This document shows, piece after piece, positions 54,813 to 63,367 of a DNA stretch of 64,000 nucleotides (positions within the stretch are counted from its first letter, which is position 1; each line of letters starts with the position of its first letter). The DNA lies in the NCBI RefSeq assembly GCF_900100275.1, contig NZ_FNET01000001.1, positions 186,001 through 250,000 on the forward strand, read 5' to 3'. The stretch comes from Lentzea albidocapillata subsp. violacea. GTDB lineage: Bacteria > Actinomycetota > Actinomycetes > Mycobacteriales > Pseudonocardiaceae. The translations under genes and the position numbers were made by a program. The notes beneath the pieces are model-generated. The model was not told the DNA's origin and searched no databases. It worked only from the letters and a program-made list of their open reading frames with translations.

Positions 54813-55145
54813 ATGACGACTGTCGAGCACGCGCCCGCGGAACTGCACCGCCACACCCACGGTCCCGGTTGCGGCCACGACGCCCTCGTACACCGGGACC
54901 ACGTCGACTACCTGCACGACGGACACCTGCACCGCGAACACGTGACGGATCGCGGTGTGCACTACGACGAGTGCGACAAGTGCAGGTGCGCCCACTGCAC
55001 GGACTCGTGCGCGCAGTGCGACTGCTCGGAATGCGACTGCCCGACCTGCAACCACGCCCAGTGCGCGTGTGACGGGTGCGCTGACTCGTGCGCGAACTGC
55101 ACGTGTGCCGACTGCAGCTGCCCCACGTGCAGCCACGCGGCGTAG
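54813..55145 (+). CDS. Cys/His-rich, metallothionein-like protein
   Basis: 110 aa. The N-terminal third is His-rich (HRHTHGPGCGHDALVHRDHV, then YLHDGHLHREH), a pattern seen in small actinobacterial metal-binding proteins. The C-terminal ~58 residues hold 19 cysteines in CxC, CxxC and CxxxC spacing and fall into two copies: CTDSCAQCDCSECDCPTC and CADSCANCTCADCSCPTC, each followed by (N/S)HA. Twenty Cys in total. Zn/Cd/Cu binding is the obvious prediction. The ATG at 54813 was chosen as the start of the His-rich block; ATG 54798 is possible. Convergent with galM, one base apart. No Shine-Dalgarno stands out. Confidence 0.8.
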   Translation: MTTVEHAPAELHRHTHGPGCGHDALVHRDHVDYLHDGHLHREHVTDRGVHYDECDKCRCAHCTDSCAQCDCSECDCPTCNHAQCACDGCADSCANCTCADCSCPTCSHAA

Positions 55146-55146
55146 T

Positions 55147-56232
55147 TCAGTCCGCAGTGGACAGTTGGAAAACCGTCTCCTGGTGGTAGACGTCGCCCGG
55201 CCGCAGCACCGTGCTGGGAAAGTCCTGGCGGTTCGGCGAGTCCGGGAAATGCTGCGCCTCCAGGGCGAAGCCGGCGCCGCGGCCGTACGGGCGGCCGCTG
55301 GTGCCGACCAGGTCCTCGGTGAGGAAGTTGCCCGAGTAGAACTGCAGGCCGGGTTCGCTGGTCCACATGGTCAGCAGGCGCCCGGAGACCGGGTCGCAGG
55401 CCTGCGCGGCGAAGGAGGCGCCGGAGGAGTCCAGCACCCAGTTGTGGTCGTAGCCTCCCGCGATGCGCAGCTGGGGGTGGGCCGCGCGGATGCGGGCGCC
55501 GATCGCGGTCGGCAGCCGGAAGTCGAACGGGCTCGCCTCGACCGGCACGGGCGCCCCCACCGGGATCAGGTTCTCGTCGACGGCGCAGAACCGGCTCGCG
55601 TTGAGCATCAGCGACTGGCGGTGCACGTCGCCGCTGCCTTCCCCGGCCAGGTTCCAGTAGGTGTGGTTGGTCATGTTGAGGACGGTCGGGGCGTCCGCCG
55701 TCGCGCGGTAGGTGATGCTCAGGCGGTTGTGCCGGTCGAGCCGGTACGTCACCTGCGCGTCCACGGTTCCGGGGAAGCCACCGTCCCCGTGCGGGCTCAC
55801 CAGTTCCAGCTGCACGCCCACGCTGTCCGTCTCGTGCAGTTCGGTCGCGGACCACACCCTCGTGTCGAAGCCCGCCGGTCCGCCGTGCAGGCTGTTCGGG
55901 CCGTTGTTGAGCGGGAGCTGGTGCTGGACGTCGTCGAGGGTGAAGGCGCCGCGCGCGATCCGGTTGGCGTACCGGCCGATCACGGCGCCGAAGAACACCC
56001 TGGCCGCGCCGGGCCGGTTGTTCGCGAGGTAGTCGTCGAGCGCGGGAAACCCGAGCACCACGTTGGCGGGAACACCGTGGCGGTCCGGTACCTCCAGCGA
56101 CTGGATCACACCGCCGTAGTCCAGCACCCGCACGGTGAGCCCGCCCGGCCACGCCAGGACGTACCGGTGGACGTCGGTGTCACCGGCCCGTCCGAACAGT
56201 TCCCGGCGTAGCTCGGGTTCCCGCTGCGACAT
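55147..56232 (-). CDS. galM: Aldose 1-epimerase
   Basis: 361-aa mutarotase interconverting alpha and beta anomers of aldoses. Motifs: YGGVIQSLEVPDRHG, VIGRYANRIARGAF, NNGPNSLHGGPAGFD (His), NMTNHTYWNLAG (catalytic His) and LALE-like FALEAQHFPDSPN near the Glu. No signal peptide, so it is cytosolic. It is the last gene of the chvE-gguA-gguB-GH43 operon and would speed conversion of imported sugar to the anomer used by AraA or other enzymes. GAGGAG-like bases precede the ATG. Confidence 0.92.
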   Translation of the reverse strand: MSQREPELRRELFGRAGDTDVHRYVLAWPGGLTVRVLDYGGVIQSLEVPDRHGVPANVVLGFPALDDYLANNRPGAARVFFGAVIGRYANRIARGAFTLDDVQHQLPLNNGPNSLHGGPAGFDTRVWSATELHETDSVGVQLELVSPHGDGGFPGTVDAQVTYRLDRHNRLSITYRATADAPTVLNMTNHTYWNLAGEGSGDVHRQSLMLNASRFCAVDENLIPVGAPVPVEASPFDFRLPTAIGARIRAAHPQLRIAGGYDHNWVLDSSGASFAAQACDPVSGRLLTMWTSEPGLQFYSGNFLTEDLVGTSGRPYGRGAGFALEAQHFPDSPNRQDFPSTVLRPGDVYHQETVFQLSTAD

Positions 56233-56245
56233 CGAACTCCTCGTA

Positions 56246-59200
56246 TCAGTTGATCAGGGCCCGGCAGTGCTGCGGCCGGATCCGTTGTGGTGCGACGCTC
56301 TCCAGGGTCGGCGCGACCGGGACGATGGAGCCGTCGCGGCCGAACCTCATCCTGTCGATCGTGGTCTCGCGGTGCGTGCCGTCCCCACCGGGGATGGCGA
56401 AGCGGTGGTAGACGAGGTACCAGTCGTCGGTTCCCGGCACCTGCAGCATCGAACTGTGGCCGGTGCCCTTGATGCCGAGCTTCAGGTCCTTGCTCAGGAT
56501 CAGGTCCCGGTTCGTGAACGGGCCGGTGGGGCTGGGCGCGGTCGCGTAGGCGACGCGGTAGTCCTCGCTGCGGGTGTCGTCGATCGACCAGCTCAGGTAG
56601 TACGTGCCCTTGCGCTCCACCATGAACAGGCCCTCCCGGAAGTCCGTCAGCCCGGTGAGGCGGGTGATCTTGGCCGGGTCGTAGGAGATCATGTCACTGT
56701 TGAGCGGAACGACGTAGGCCTCGCCGTTGCCCCAGTACAGGTACGCCTGTCCGGAGCCGTCGACGAAGACGGCGGGGTCGATGGCCTGGCCCCCACCGGT
56801 GGGATTGCGCGCGATCAGGGGCTGACCGGAGTCGACGAACGGGCCGGTCGGGGAGTCGCTCACGGCGACGCCGATCTTGGCCTCGGCGCAGAAGTAGAAG
56901 TAGTACTTCCCGTCACGTTCGATGATCGCGGGCGCCCACGCGTTGCGGTCCGCCCAGCTCACGCCGGGGCCGAGGTCGAGGATGACGCCCTCGTCCTTCC
57001 AGTCGACCAGGTTCTTCGACGACCAGGCGGAGAACTTGGTGCCGCTCCAGCCGTCGAAGCCGTCCGTGGTCGCGTAGATGTAGTAGGTGTCGCCGAACGC
57101 GATGATGTTCGGGTCGGCGTTGAGGCCCGGCAGCACGGGGCTGCGCATCTCGTGCGCCTCGACCGTCCACACCCGACTCTCGCGGCCCGACCGCACGATG
57201 AACTGCCGCGGCTTGCGCAGGTCGACCGGACCGCTGGGCGTGATCGTCGCGCCGGGTGCGAGACCGAAGTCGAGCTTGACCCGCCGGAGGTCTGTGCCCG
57301 GCCGCACGGGGAGCACGACGGTGCCCGGTTCGATGACGGCGGGTGCCTTGAGCGAGTCGTGCGCCACCGACCGGATCAGGGTCGCGTTGAACGGCAGCGC
57401 CGCGACCTCGTTGCCGGAGAGCGCCCGGTCGTAGAGGCGGACGTCCTTCATCCTGCCCTGGAACGTCCTGTCCGCCGCGTAGACCGACCTGCCGAGGTAG
57501 TTGGCCGCGGTGATGCCACCGCCGATGTCGGACGGCTTGATGGTGACGGCGGTGTTGCGGGCCACTTCCACGCCGTCGAGGTACAGCACCTCCACGCCGT
57601 TGCCGACCGTCAGCGTCACGTTCTTCCAGACGCCACGCGGTAGCGCACGGCCGGAGTTCACACCCTGCTCGGTCGTCCAGTTGCCGGTGGCGATCGCGCC
57701 GCGATAGGTGTCACCGGTGCTGAACAGGTAACCGTTGCCGGTGCCGTTCGGCGCGGTGTTGCCGAAGCCGTAGAGGAAGTACGGCGTCTGCTGGGCCGGA
57801 TCCACCAGCACGTCGGCGGAGATCGTGGCGGCCGGGGCGCCGGTCAGCATGTTGTTCGGCAGCTGGACGTGCCCGCCGCGCAGCGACAGGGAACCTTCGG
57901 AGAACGCGGCGTTGCCGGCGAGCACACCGTCGTAACCGTGACCGGTGGCGTCGGCGGCGGAGCCGGTCAGCGGCCAGTGCGCGACGAGGCCCTTGGAGTC
58001 GGCCTTCACCGGCGCCGGGGGAGCGGTGAGCCGGCTCAGTTCCGCCTGGGTCACCGGGAGCACCGTGCCGTGGCGCGGGGACGCGGGCAGGCGGGCGCCC
58101 GTGGACATCGTCCATTTCCCGGAGGCGAGGTCGGTCGTCTCGAACGGCACGTAGCCGCGGCCGCCGTACTCGTCGATGAACAGGTACCACTTGTTCTCGG
58201 TGTTGGACTTGAACCCGGTCGGGCCCTCACCGGCGCTCAGACCGGGGCTCGTCGGGGTGGCCTTGCCGATGCACTCGGCGACGAAGTCGTAGTTCGGGTT
58301 CAGCAGGTCCGCCGACTTCTCCGCGGTGATGTACTTGCTGCACGGGGAGGACGATGAGTTGTTCCGCTCGTCCTTGGTGTAGCGGTAGTAGGTGCCCTCG
58401 TGCTCGATTACCGTCGAGTCGATGACCGAGTAGCCGGGGTCGATCCACACCTTCGCCGGGCTGAACGTCACGAAGTCACGCGTGGTCGCGTACATCATCC
58501 GGTTGTAGCTGTCGCCCGTGTGGCCGGGATCGTTCTCCGCGTACAGCTTCGACGCCCAGTAGACGACGTAGCTGCCGCGCTTGGCGTCCCAGAACGCCTC
58601 CGGTGCCCAGGTGTTGCCCGCGGTAGGCGGCGACACCTGGACGCTGCGCTGGCGCGACCAGTTCCGCAGGTCCGTCGACTCCCACACCATCAGCGACCGG
58701 CTGCCGCTGCGTTGCGCCGCGTCCCAGCCGCGCCCGCCGTTGATCTTCAGGTCGGTGGCCAGCAGGAAGAACCTGTCACCCTCGGGGGAGCGCAGGATGA
58801 ACGGGTCGCGCACGCCCAGTTCACCGAGGCTGGACTTCAGGATCGGCTGGCCGCCGTTGACCTCGGAGAAGTCCAGCGGGTTGTTCCCGTTGCTGGCGGC
58901 GGCGTAGATCTGCTCACCGATCGGGCTGCCCTCGCCGGTGAAGTAGAAGAAGCTGTAGCCCGCCAGCGGTTCCTTCACGGGCAACGGAGCGACGGTGGCG
59001 GTGAGCGCGCGAGTGGTGCTCTGTTGGCCACGGCTCACCCTCGCCGTCAGCACGACCTTGGTGGGCTTGCTGCCGGCGGGAGGGCGGCTCACCTCACCGG
59101 TCGGCGTGATCACCTTGCCGTTGGACGACTTCCACGTGACGGTGGTGTCGTGCGCGCCGGTGACGGGCAGGGTGAGGTGTCCGCGGACGTCGTCGATGTT

Positions 59201-59320
59201 CGGCACCTCCAGCGCGTTCGCCGCTGTCCGCACGAGCGGTTCGGCGGCGGCCGGGGTGATGGGGACCAGGGCGGCCGTCACGGCCACCACAAGACCGAAA
59301 CGGCGCAGGGATGCCAACAT
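56246..59320 (-). CDS. Large secreted enzyme with two GH43-like domains and a LamG module
   Basis: 1024 aa. Signal (~1-26, PAAAEP), atrophied Ig-like domain (~30-112, TVTWKSSNGKVITPTGEV), first GH43-like propeller (~118-430, LGVRDPFILRSPEGDRFFLLATD and NTWAPEAFWDAKRGSYVVYWAS), LamG/concanavalin module (~445-640, HWPLTGSAADATGHG to GRMKDVRLYDRALSG), linker beta-domain (~650-725), second GH43 (~728-1010). The second has ADPNIIAFGDTYYIYATTDG, WAPAIIERDGKYYFYFCAEA, AIDPAVFVDGSG and the Glu in DFREGLFMVERKG. Both halves appear intact. Substrate by context: arabinan or arabinoxylan fragments. Encoded inside an ABC transporter operon. Confidence 0.85.
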   Translation of the reverse strand: MLASLRRFGLVVAVTAALVPITPAAAEPLVRTAANALEVPNIDDVRGHLTLPVTGAHDTTVTWKSSNGKVITPTGEVSRPPAGSKPTKVVLTARVSRGQQSTTRALTATVAPLPVKEPLAGYSFFYFTGEGSPIGEQIYAAASNGNNPLDFSEVNGGQPILKSSLGELGVRDPFILRSPEGDRFFLLATDLKINGGRGWDAAQRSGSRSLMVWESTDLRNWSRQRSVQVSPPTAGNTWAPEAFWDAKRGSYVVYWASKLYAENDPGHTGDSYNRMMYATTRDFVTFSPAKVWIDPGYSVIDSTVIEHEGTYYRYTKDERNNSSSSPCSKYITAEKSADLLNPNYDFVAECIGKATPTSPGLSAGEGPTGFKSNTENKWYLFIDEYGGRGYVPFETTDLASGKWTMSTGARLPASPRHGTVLPVTQAELSRLTAPPAPVKADSKGLVAHWPLTGSAADATGHGYDGVLAGNAAFSEGSLSLRGGHVQLPNNMLTGAPAATISADVLVDPAQQTPYFLYGFGNTAPNGTGNGYLFSTGDTYRGAIATGNWTTEQGVNSGRALPRGVWKNVTLTVGNGVEVLYLDGVEVARNTAVTIKPSDIGGGITAANYLGRSVYAADRTFQGRMKDVRLYDRALSGNEVAALPFNATLIRSVAHDSLKAPAVIEPGTVVLPVRPGTDLRRVKLDFGLAPGATITPSGPVDLRKPRQFIVRSGRESRVWTVEAHEMRSPVLPGLNADPNIIAFGDTYYIYATTDGFDGWSGTKFSAWSSKNLVDWKDEGVILDLGPGVSWADRNAWAPAIIERDGKYYFYFCAEAKIGVAVSDSPTGPFVDSGQPLIARNPTGGGQAIDPAVFVDGSGQAYLYWGNGEAYVVPLNSDMISYDPAKITRLTGLTDFREGLFMVERKGTYYLSWSIDDTRSEDYRVAYATAPSPTGPFTNRDLILSKDLKLGIKGTGHSSMLQVPGTDDWYLVYHRFAIPGGDGTHRETTIDRMRFGRDGSIVPVAPTLESVAPQRIRPQHCRALIN

Positions 59321-59357
59321 CGTCGTTGTTCGCCTTCCGGGGATGGGGTGCAGGACT

Positions 59358-60572
59358 TCAGGCGCGGCGCTTGGTCCAGACGTCGTAGGCGACCGCCGCG
59401 AGCAGGACGAGACCCTTCACGAGCATCACGCGTTCACTGGGCGCGCCGATCAACGACATGCCGTTGTTGATGACGCCCATGATCAGGCCACCGGTGATGG
59501 CGCCGACGACCTTGCCGACACCGCCCTGGACCGCGGCGCCACCGATGAACGCGGCCGCGATGGCGTCCAGCTCGAACGACATGCCCGCCGTCGGGCCCGC
59601 CTGGTTGAGCCGGCCGGCGAAGATCACGCCGGCCAGCGCGGCCAGCGCGCCCATGTTGACGAACACCCAGAACGTGACGGCCTTGACCTTCACGCCGGAC
59701 AGCGTGGCGGCCTGCAGGTTGCCACCGATCGAGTAGATGTGGCGTCCGAACACGGAGTTGCCGGCCATCAGCGAGTAGCCGAGCGCGAGCGCCGCGAGCA
59801 GCACCAGCACCCACGGCAGGTTGCGGAACCGGGCGAGCTGCACCACGACCGCCATCACGACGACGCCGACACCGACGATCTTGAGGACGAACACCGGCAT
59901 CGGTTCGACGGTCTGGTGGTAGCCGAGCCGGGCCGCGCGCTTGCGCCACTGCGACAACGCGAACCCGGCCACGAACGCGAGTCCGGCGAGCAGGCTCACC
60001 AGGTCGGCGCCGCCGAGCGGGCCGAGACCGATGTTGCCGAGGTAGCCGCCCGTGAACCCGTTCGACAGCGAGCGGATCTCGTCGGGGAACGGCCCGATGC
60101 CCTGGTTGCCCAGCGTCGTCAGCGTGAGCGCGCGGAACACCAGCATGCCGGCCAGCGTGACGATGAACGCGGGAATGCCGAAGTAGGCGATCCAGTAGCC
60201 CTGCGCCGCGCCGATCATGGCGCCGGAGAGCAGGGTCAGCAGCACCGCCACCGGCCACGGGAGTCCCCATTGGACGGTCAGCACCGCGCAGATCGCCCCG
60301 GTCAGCGCCACCGTCGAGCCGACCGACAGGTCGATGTGCCCGCCGATGATCACCAGGATCATGCCGATCGCGAGGATCAGCACGTAGGAGTTCTGCACGA
60401 TGATGTTCGAGATGTTCTGCGGCTGCAGCAGGGCGCCGTCGGTCAGCACCGCGAACAGGACGACGATCAGCGCGAACGCGACGTAGATGCCCGACTGCCG
60501 CAGGTTGATCGAGAACCGCCGCGAGTGCGCGGGCGGGGCGGCGGCGGGAGCGGGCGCGATCTTCGTGGTCAT
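59358..60572 (-). CDS. gguB: CUT2 multiple-sugar ABC transporter permease, GguB-like
   Basis: 404-aa membrane permease. A Pro/Ala-rich N-terminus precedes about ten membrane segments. GMILVIIGGHIDLSVGSTVALTG near residue 80 is the CUT2 signature (quoted in part) and AIAAAFIGGAAVQGGVGKVVG lies near 330. The ATG overlaps the ATPase stop by one base (TGATG). It works with GguA and ChvE-like partners as in Agrobacterium, whose ChvE binds arabinose, galactose, xylose and related sugars. Confidence 0.9.
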   Translation of the reverse strand: MTTKIAPAPAAAPPAHSRRFSINLRQSGIYVAFALIVVLFAVLTDGALLQPQNISNIIVQNSYVLILAIGMILVIIGGHIDLSVGSTVALTGAICAVLTVQWGLPWPVAVLLTLLSGAMIGAAQGYWIAYFGIPAFIVTLAGMLVFRALTLTTLGNQGIGPFPDEIRSLSNGFTGGYLGNIGLGPLGGADLVSLLAGLAFVAGFALSQWRKRAARLGYHQTVEPMPVFVLKIVGVGVVVMAVVVQLARFRNLPWVLVLLAALALGYSLMAGNSVFGRHIYSIGGNLQAATLSGVKVKAVTFWVFVNMGALAALAGVIFAGRLNQAGPTAGMSFELDAIAAAFIGGAAVQGGVGKVVGAITGGLIMGVINNGMSLIGAPSERVMLVKGLVLLAAVAYDVWTKRRA

Positions 60573-62095
60573 CAGCTCTGTCCTCGCGTCATATACTGCA
60601 TCAAGCGTTCCTGCGTTGCCTCTTCGCGGCTGACCTCGCCGGTGATGCGGCCCTCCGACAGCGCGTACACGCGGTCGCACAGGCCGAGGAGCTCCGGCAG
60701 CTCCGAGGAGATCACCAGCACCGCACGCCCCTGGGCGGCGAGGTCGTTGATGATCGAGTAGATCTCGTACTTCGCGCCGACGTCGATGCCGCGCGTCGGT
60801 TCGTCGAGGATCAGCACGTCCGGATCGGTGAACATCCACTTCGCCAGCACGACCTTCTGCTGGTTGCCGCCGGACAGCGTGCCGGTCGGGGTCGACACGG
60901 CGGCGGTCCTGATGCCCATCGACTTCCGGAACCGTTCCGCGACGGTGTATTCCTCGTTCTCGTTCACCCACCCGCGGTTCGCGAGCTTGTCCAGCGCGGC
61001 GGCGGAGACGTTGCGCTGCACGTCTTCGATGAGGTTGAGCCCGTACTTCTTGCGGTCCTCGCTCACGTACGCGAGGCCGTGCCGGATCGCGCCGCGTACG
61101 GTGCGTGTGTCGATCTCGCGGCCGTCCTTGACCACGCGCCCGGAGATGCCGACGCCGTAGGAACGGCCGAAGACGCTCATCGCGAGCTCCGTGCGGCCCG
61201 CGCCCATCAGCCCGGCGAGACCGACGATCTCCCCGCGCCGCAACGACAGCGTGGCGTTGTCGACGACCACCCGGTCCGGCTGGGCGGGGCTGTGCACCGT
61301 CCAGTCCTCGATGCGCAGCACCTCCTCGCCGATGTCAGGCGTGCGCGGCGGGAACCGGTGTTCGAGGTCGCGGCCGACCATGCCGGAGATGATGCGTTCC
61401 TCGCTGAGTCCCTTGGCGGGCAACGTTTCGATGGTCCTGCCGTCGCGCAGCACCGTGACCGTGTCGGCGATCCTGGTGACCTCGCCCAGCTTGTGGGAGA
61501 TGATCACCGAGGTGATGCCCTCGTTCCGCAGGCCGTCGAGCAGGTCCAGCAGATGCTGCGAGTCGTCGTCGTTCAGGGCGGCCGTCGGCTCGTCCAGGAT
61601 CAGGAGGCGGACCTCCTTGGACAACGCCTTGGCGATCTCGACGAGCTGCTGCTTGCCGACGCCGAGGTCGTTCACCGGCGTCGTCGGGTTCTCCCGCAGG
61701 CCCACACGGTCGAGCAGCGCCTGGGCCTCGTGGTTGGTGCGGTTCCAGTCGATGAACCCGCGCCGGGACCGTTCGTTGCCCAGGAACAGGTTCTCCGCCA
61801 CGGAGAGCTGACCGCACAGCGCCAGCTCCTGGTGGATGATCACGATGCCGCGGCGCTCGCTGTCGCGAATGCCGTCGAACGCGCACGGCTCGCCTTCGAA
61901 GAGGATGTCGCCGTCGTACGTGCCGTGCGGGTGCACCCCGGACAGCACCTTCATCAGCGTGGACTTGCCCGCGCCGTTCTCACCGCAGATCGCGTGGATC
62001 TCACCGCGCCGCACGGTCAGCGAGACCTCGTGCAGCGCGGTGACACCCGCGAACCTCTTGGTAATGCCTTGCATCACCAGGATGTCGTCGGACAC
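60572..62095 (-). CDS. gguA: CUT2 multiple-sugar ABC transporter double ATPase, GguA-like
   Basis: 507-aa ATPase with two ABC domains: domain 1 Walker [17 protein letters not shown] and [16 protein letters not shown]; domain 2 [31 protein letters not shown] and [15 protein letters not shown]. The sequence follows GguA/MmsA more closely than the YtfR-like ATPase at 6616. GTG start, 5 bp after the chvE stop, so the three transporter genes are tightly linked. Confidence 0.9.
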   Translation of the reverse strand: MSDDILVMQGITKRFAGVTALHEVSLTVRRGEIHAICGENGAGKSTLMKVLSGVHPHGTYDGDILFEGEPCAFDGIRDSERRGIVIIHQELALCGQLSVAENLFLGNERSRRGFIDWNRTNHEAQALLDRVGLRENPTTPVNDLGVGKQQLVEIAKALSKEVRLLILDEPTAALNDDDSQHLLDLLDGLRNEGITSVIISHKLGEVTRIADTVTVLRDGRTIETLPAKGLSEERIISGMVGRDLEHRFPPRTPDIGEEVLRIEDWTVHSPAQPDRVVVDNATLSLRRGEIVGLAGLMGAGRTELAMSVFGRSYGVGISGRVVKDGREIDTRTVRGAIRHGLAYVSEDRKKYGLNLIEDVQRNVSAAALDKLANRGWVNENEEYTVAERFRKSMGIRTAAVSTPTGTLSGGNQQKVVLAKWMFTDPDVLILDEPTRGIDVGAKYEIYSIINDLAAQGRAVLVISSELPELLGLCDRVYALSEGRITGEVSREEATQERLMQYMTRGQS

Positions 62096-62100
62096 AGGAC

Positions 62101-63186
62101 CTACCTGAGCTGGTCGGCGGTGTAGTAACCGGAGTCGACCAGCTCCTTCTGGTAGTTCGCCTTGTCCACGGGGACGGGCTGGAGCAGGAACGACGGCACG
62201 ACCTTGTTGCCGTTGTCGTAGTCCTTGGTGTTGTTGACCTCGGGCTTGCCGCCCTTGAGCACCGCGTCGGCCATCTTCACCGTGACGTCGGCGAGCAGGC
62301 GGGTGTCCTTGTGGATCGTGGAGTACTGCTCACCGGCGATGATCGACTTCACCGAGGCGACCTCGGCGTCCTGACCGGTGACGATCGGGTAGGCCTGGCC
62401 GGCCGTACCGTAGCCGCCGCTCTTGAGTGCGGAGAGGATGCCGATCGAGATGCCGTCGTAGGGGGAGAGCACACCGTCGACCTTGGCGCCGCCGTAGGTC
62501 GAGGTGAGCAGGTCCTCCATCCGCTTCTGCGCGGTCGCCGGGTCCCAGCGCAGGATCGCGACGGTCCTGAAGTCCTGCTGGCCCGACTTCACGACGAGCT
62601 TGCCCTGGTCGACCAGCGGCTGGAGCACGGACATGGCGCCGTTGAAGAAGAACGTGGCGTTGTTGTCGTCCGGCGACCCGGCGAACAGCTCGACGTTGAA
62701 CGGGCCCTCGCCCTTCGTCTTCAGGCCGGCCAGCAGCGAGTTCGCCTGCTCCACGCCGACCTTGAAGTTGTCGAACGTGGCGTAGTAGTCGACGTTCGGG
62801 CTCTTGCGGATCAGCCGGTCGTAGGCGATCACGGGGATCTTGGCGTCGGCGGCCTGCTGCAGCTGCGAGGTGATCGCGGTGCCGTCGATCGAGGCGACGA
62901 TCAGGAGCTTGGCGCCCTTGGTGATCTGGTTCTCGATCTGGTTGGCCTGGGTCGGGATGTCGTTCTCCGCGTACTGGAGGTCGACCTTGTACCCCTTGCC
63001 CTCCAGGGCCTTCTTGATGTTGTCGCCGTCGTGGATCCAGCGTTCGGACGACCTCGTCGGCATGGTGACGCCCACCAGCGCGCCCTCGCTGGAGGTGGTC
63101 TGCTGGTCGACCGTCTTCTGCGCCGAACCACAGGCGGCGAGGGTGACGGCGAGCGCGGTGGTGGCCGCGATCCTGGCAAGCCTCAT
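62101..63186 (-). CDS. chvE: ChvE-like sugar-binding lipoprotein
   Basis: 361-aa extracellular binding protein with lipoprotein signal [21 protein letters not shown]. Mature blocks typical of ChvE are [60 protein letters not shown] (quoted in part), [20 protein letters not shown] and [20 protein letters not shown]. ChvE proteins bind pyranose monosaccharides including L-arabinose. First gene of the operon; the arabinose-type operator lies 48 bp upstream, which supports arabinose as cargo. Confidence 0.9.
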   Translation of the reverse strand: MRLARIAATTALAVTLAACGSAQKTVDQQTTSSEGALVGVTMPTRSSERWIHDGDNIKKALEGKGYKVDLQYAENDIPTQANQIENQITKGAKLLIVASIDGTAITSQLQQAADAKIPVIAYDRLIRKSPNVDYYATFDNFKVGVEQANSLLAGLKTKGEGPFNVELFAGSPDDNNATFFFNGAMSVLQPLVDQGKLVVKSGQQDFRTVAILRWDPATAQKRMEDLLTSTYGGAKVDGVLSPYDGISIGILSALKSGGYGTAGQAYPIVTGQDAEVASVKSIIAGEQYSTIHKDTRLLADVTVKMADAVLKGGKPEVNNTKDYDNGNKVVPSFLLQPVPVDKANYQKELVDSGYYTADQLR

Positions 63187-63234
63187 TGCTTCTCCTCGAT
63201 GTCACCGGCAGGCAACAGTGCTGTAGGCGGCGAG

Positions 63235-63248
63235 TGTTATCGCTAACA
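63235..63248. promoter_or_regulatory. Arabinose-regulator operator (TGTTATCGCTAACA)
   Basis: Identical 14-mer to the site before the LacI gene (13360), 48 bp upstream of the chvE-like gene. Confidence 0.7.
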
Positions 63249-63290
63249 ACTGGCCCGTCAAGTTTCATCTGGATAACAGCAGGTAGTGCC

Positions 63291-63304
63291 TGTTAGCGCT
63301 CACA
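63291..63304. promoter_or_regulatory. LacI-type operator (TGTTAGCGCTCACA)
   Basis: Second site upstream of the chvE operon, of the class seen before GH51 and the hydrolase gene. Confidence 0.55.
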
Positions 63305-63321
63305 GAGGCCACAAACGCAGA

Positions 63322-63353
63322 GCGCCCGCCGCCACCGAAGTGACAGCGGGCGC
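63322..63353 (-). terminator. Hairpin terminator of GH9 gene
   Basis: 8-bp stem GCGCCCGC/GCGGGCGC, 14 bp after the GH9 stop. Confidence 0.6.
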
Positions 63354-63367
63354 ATCCCTGGGTGCGG

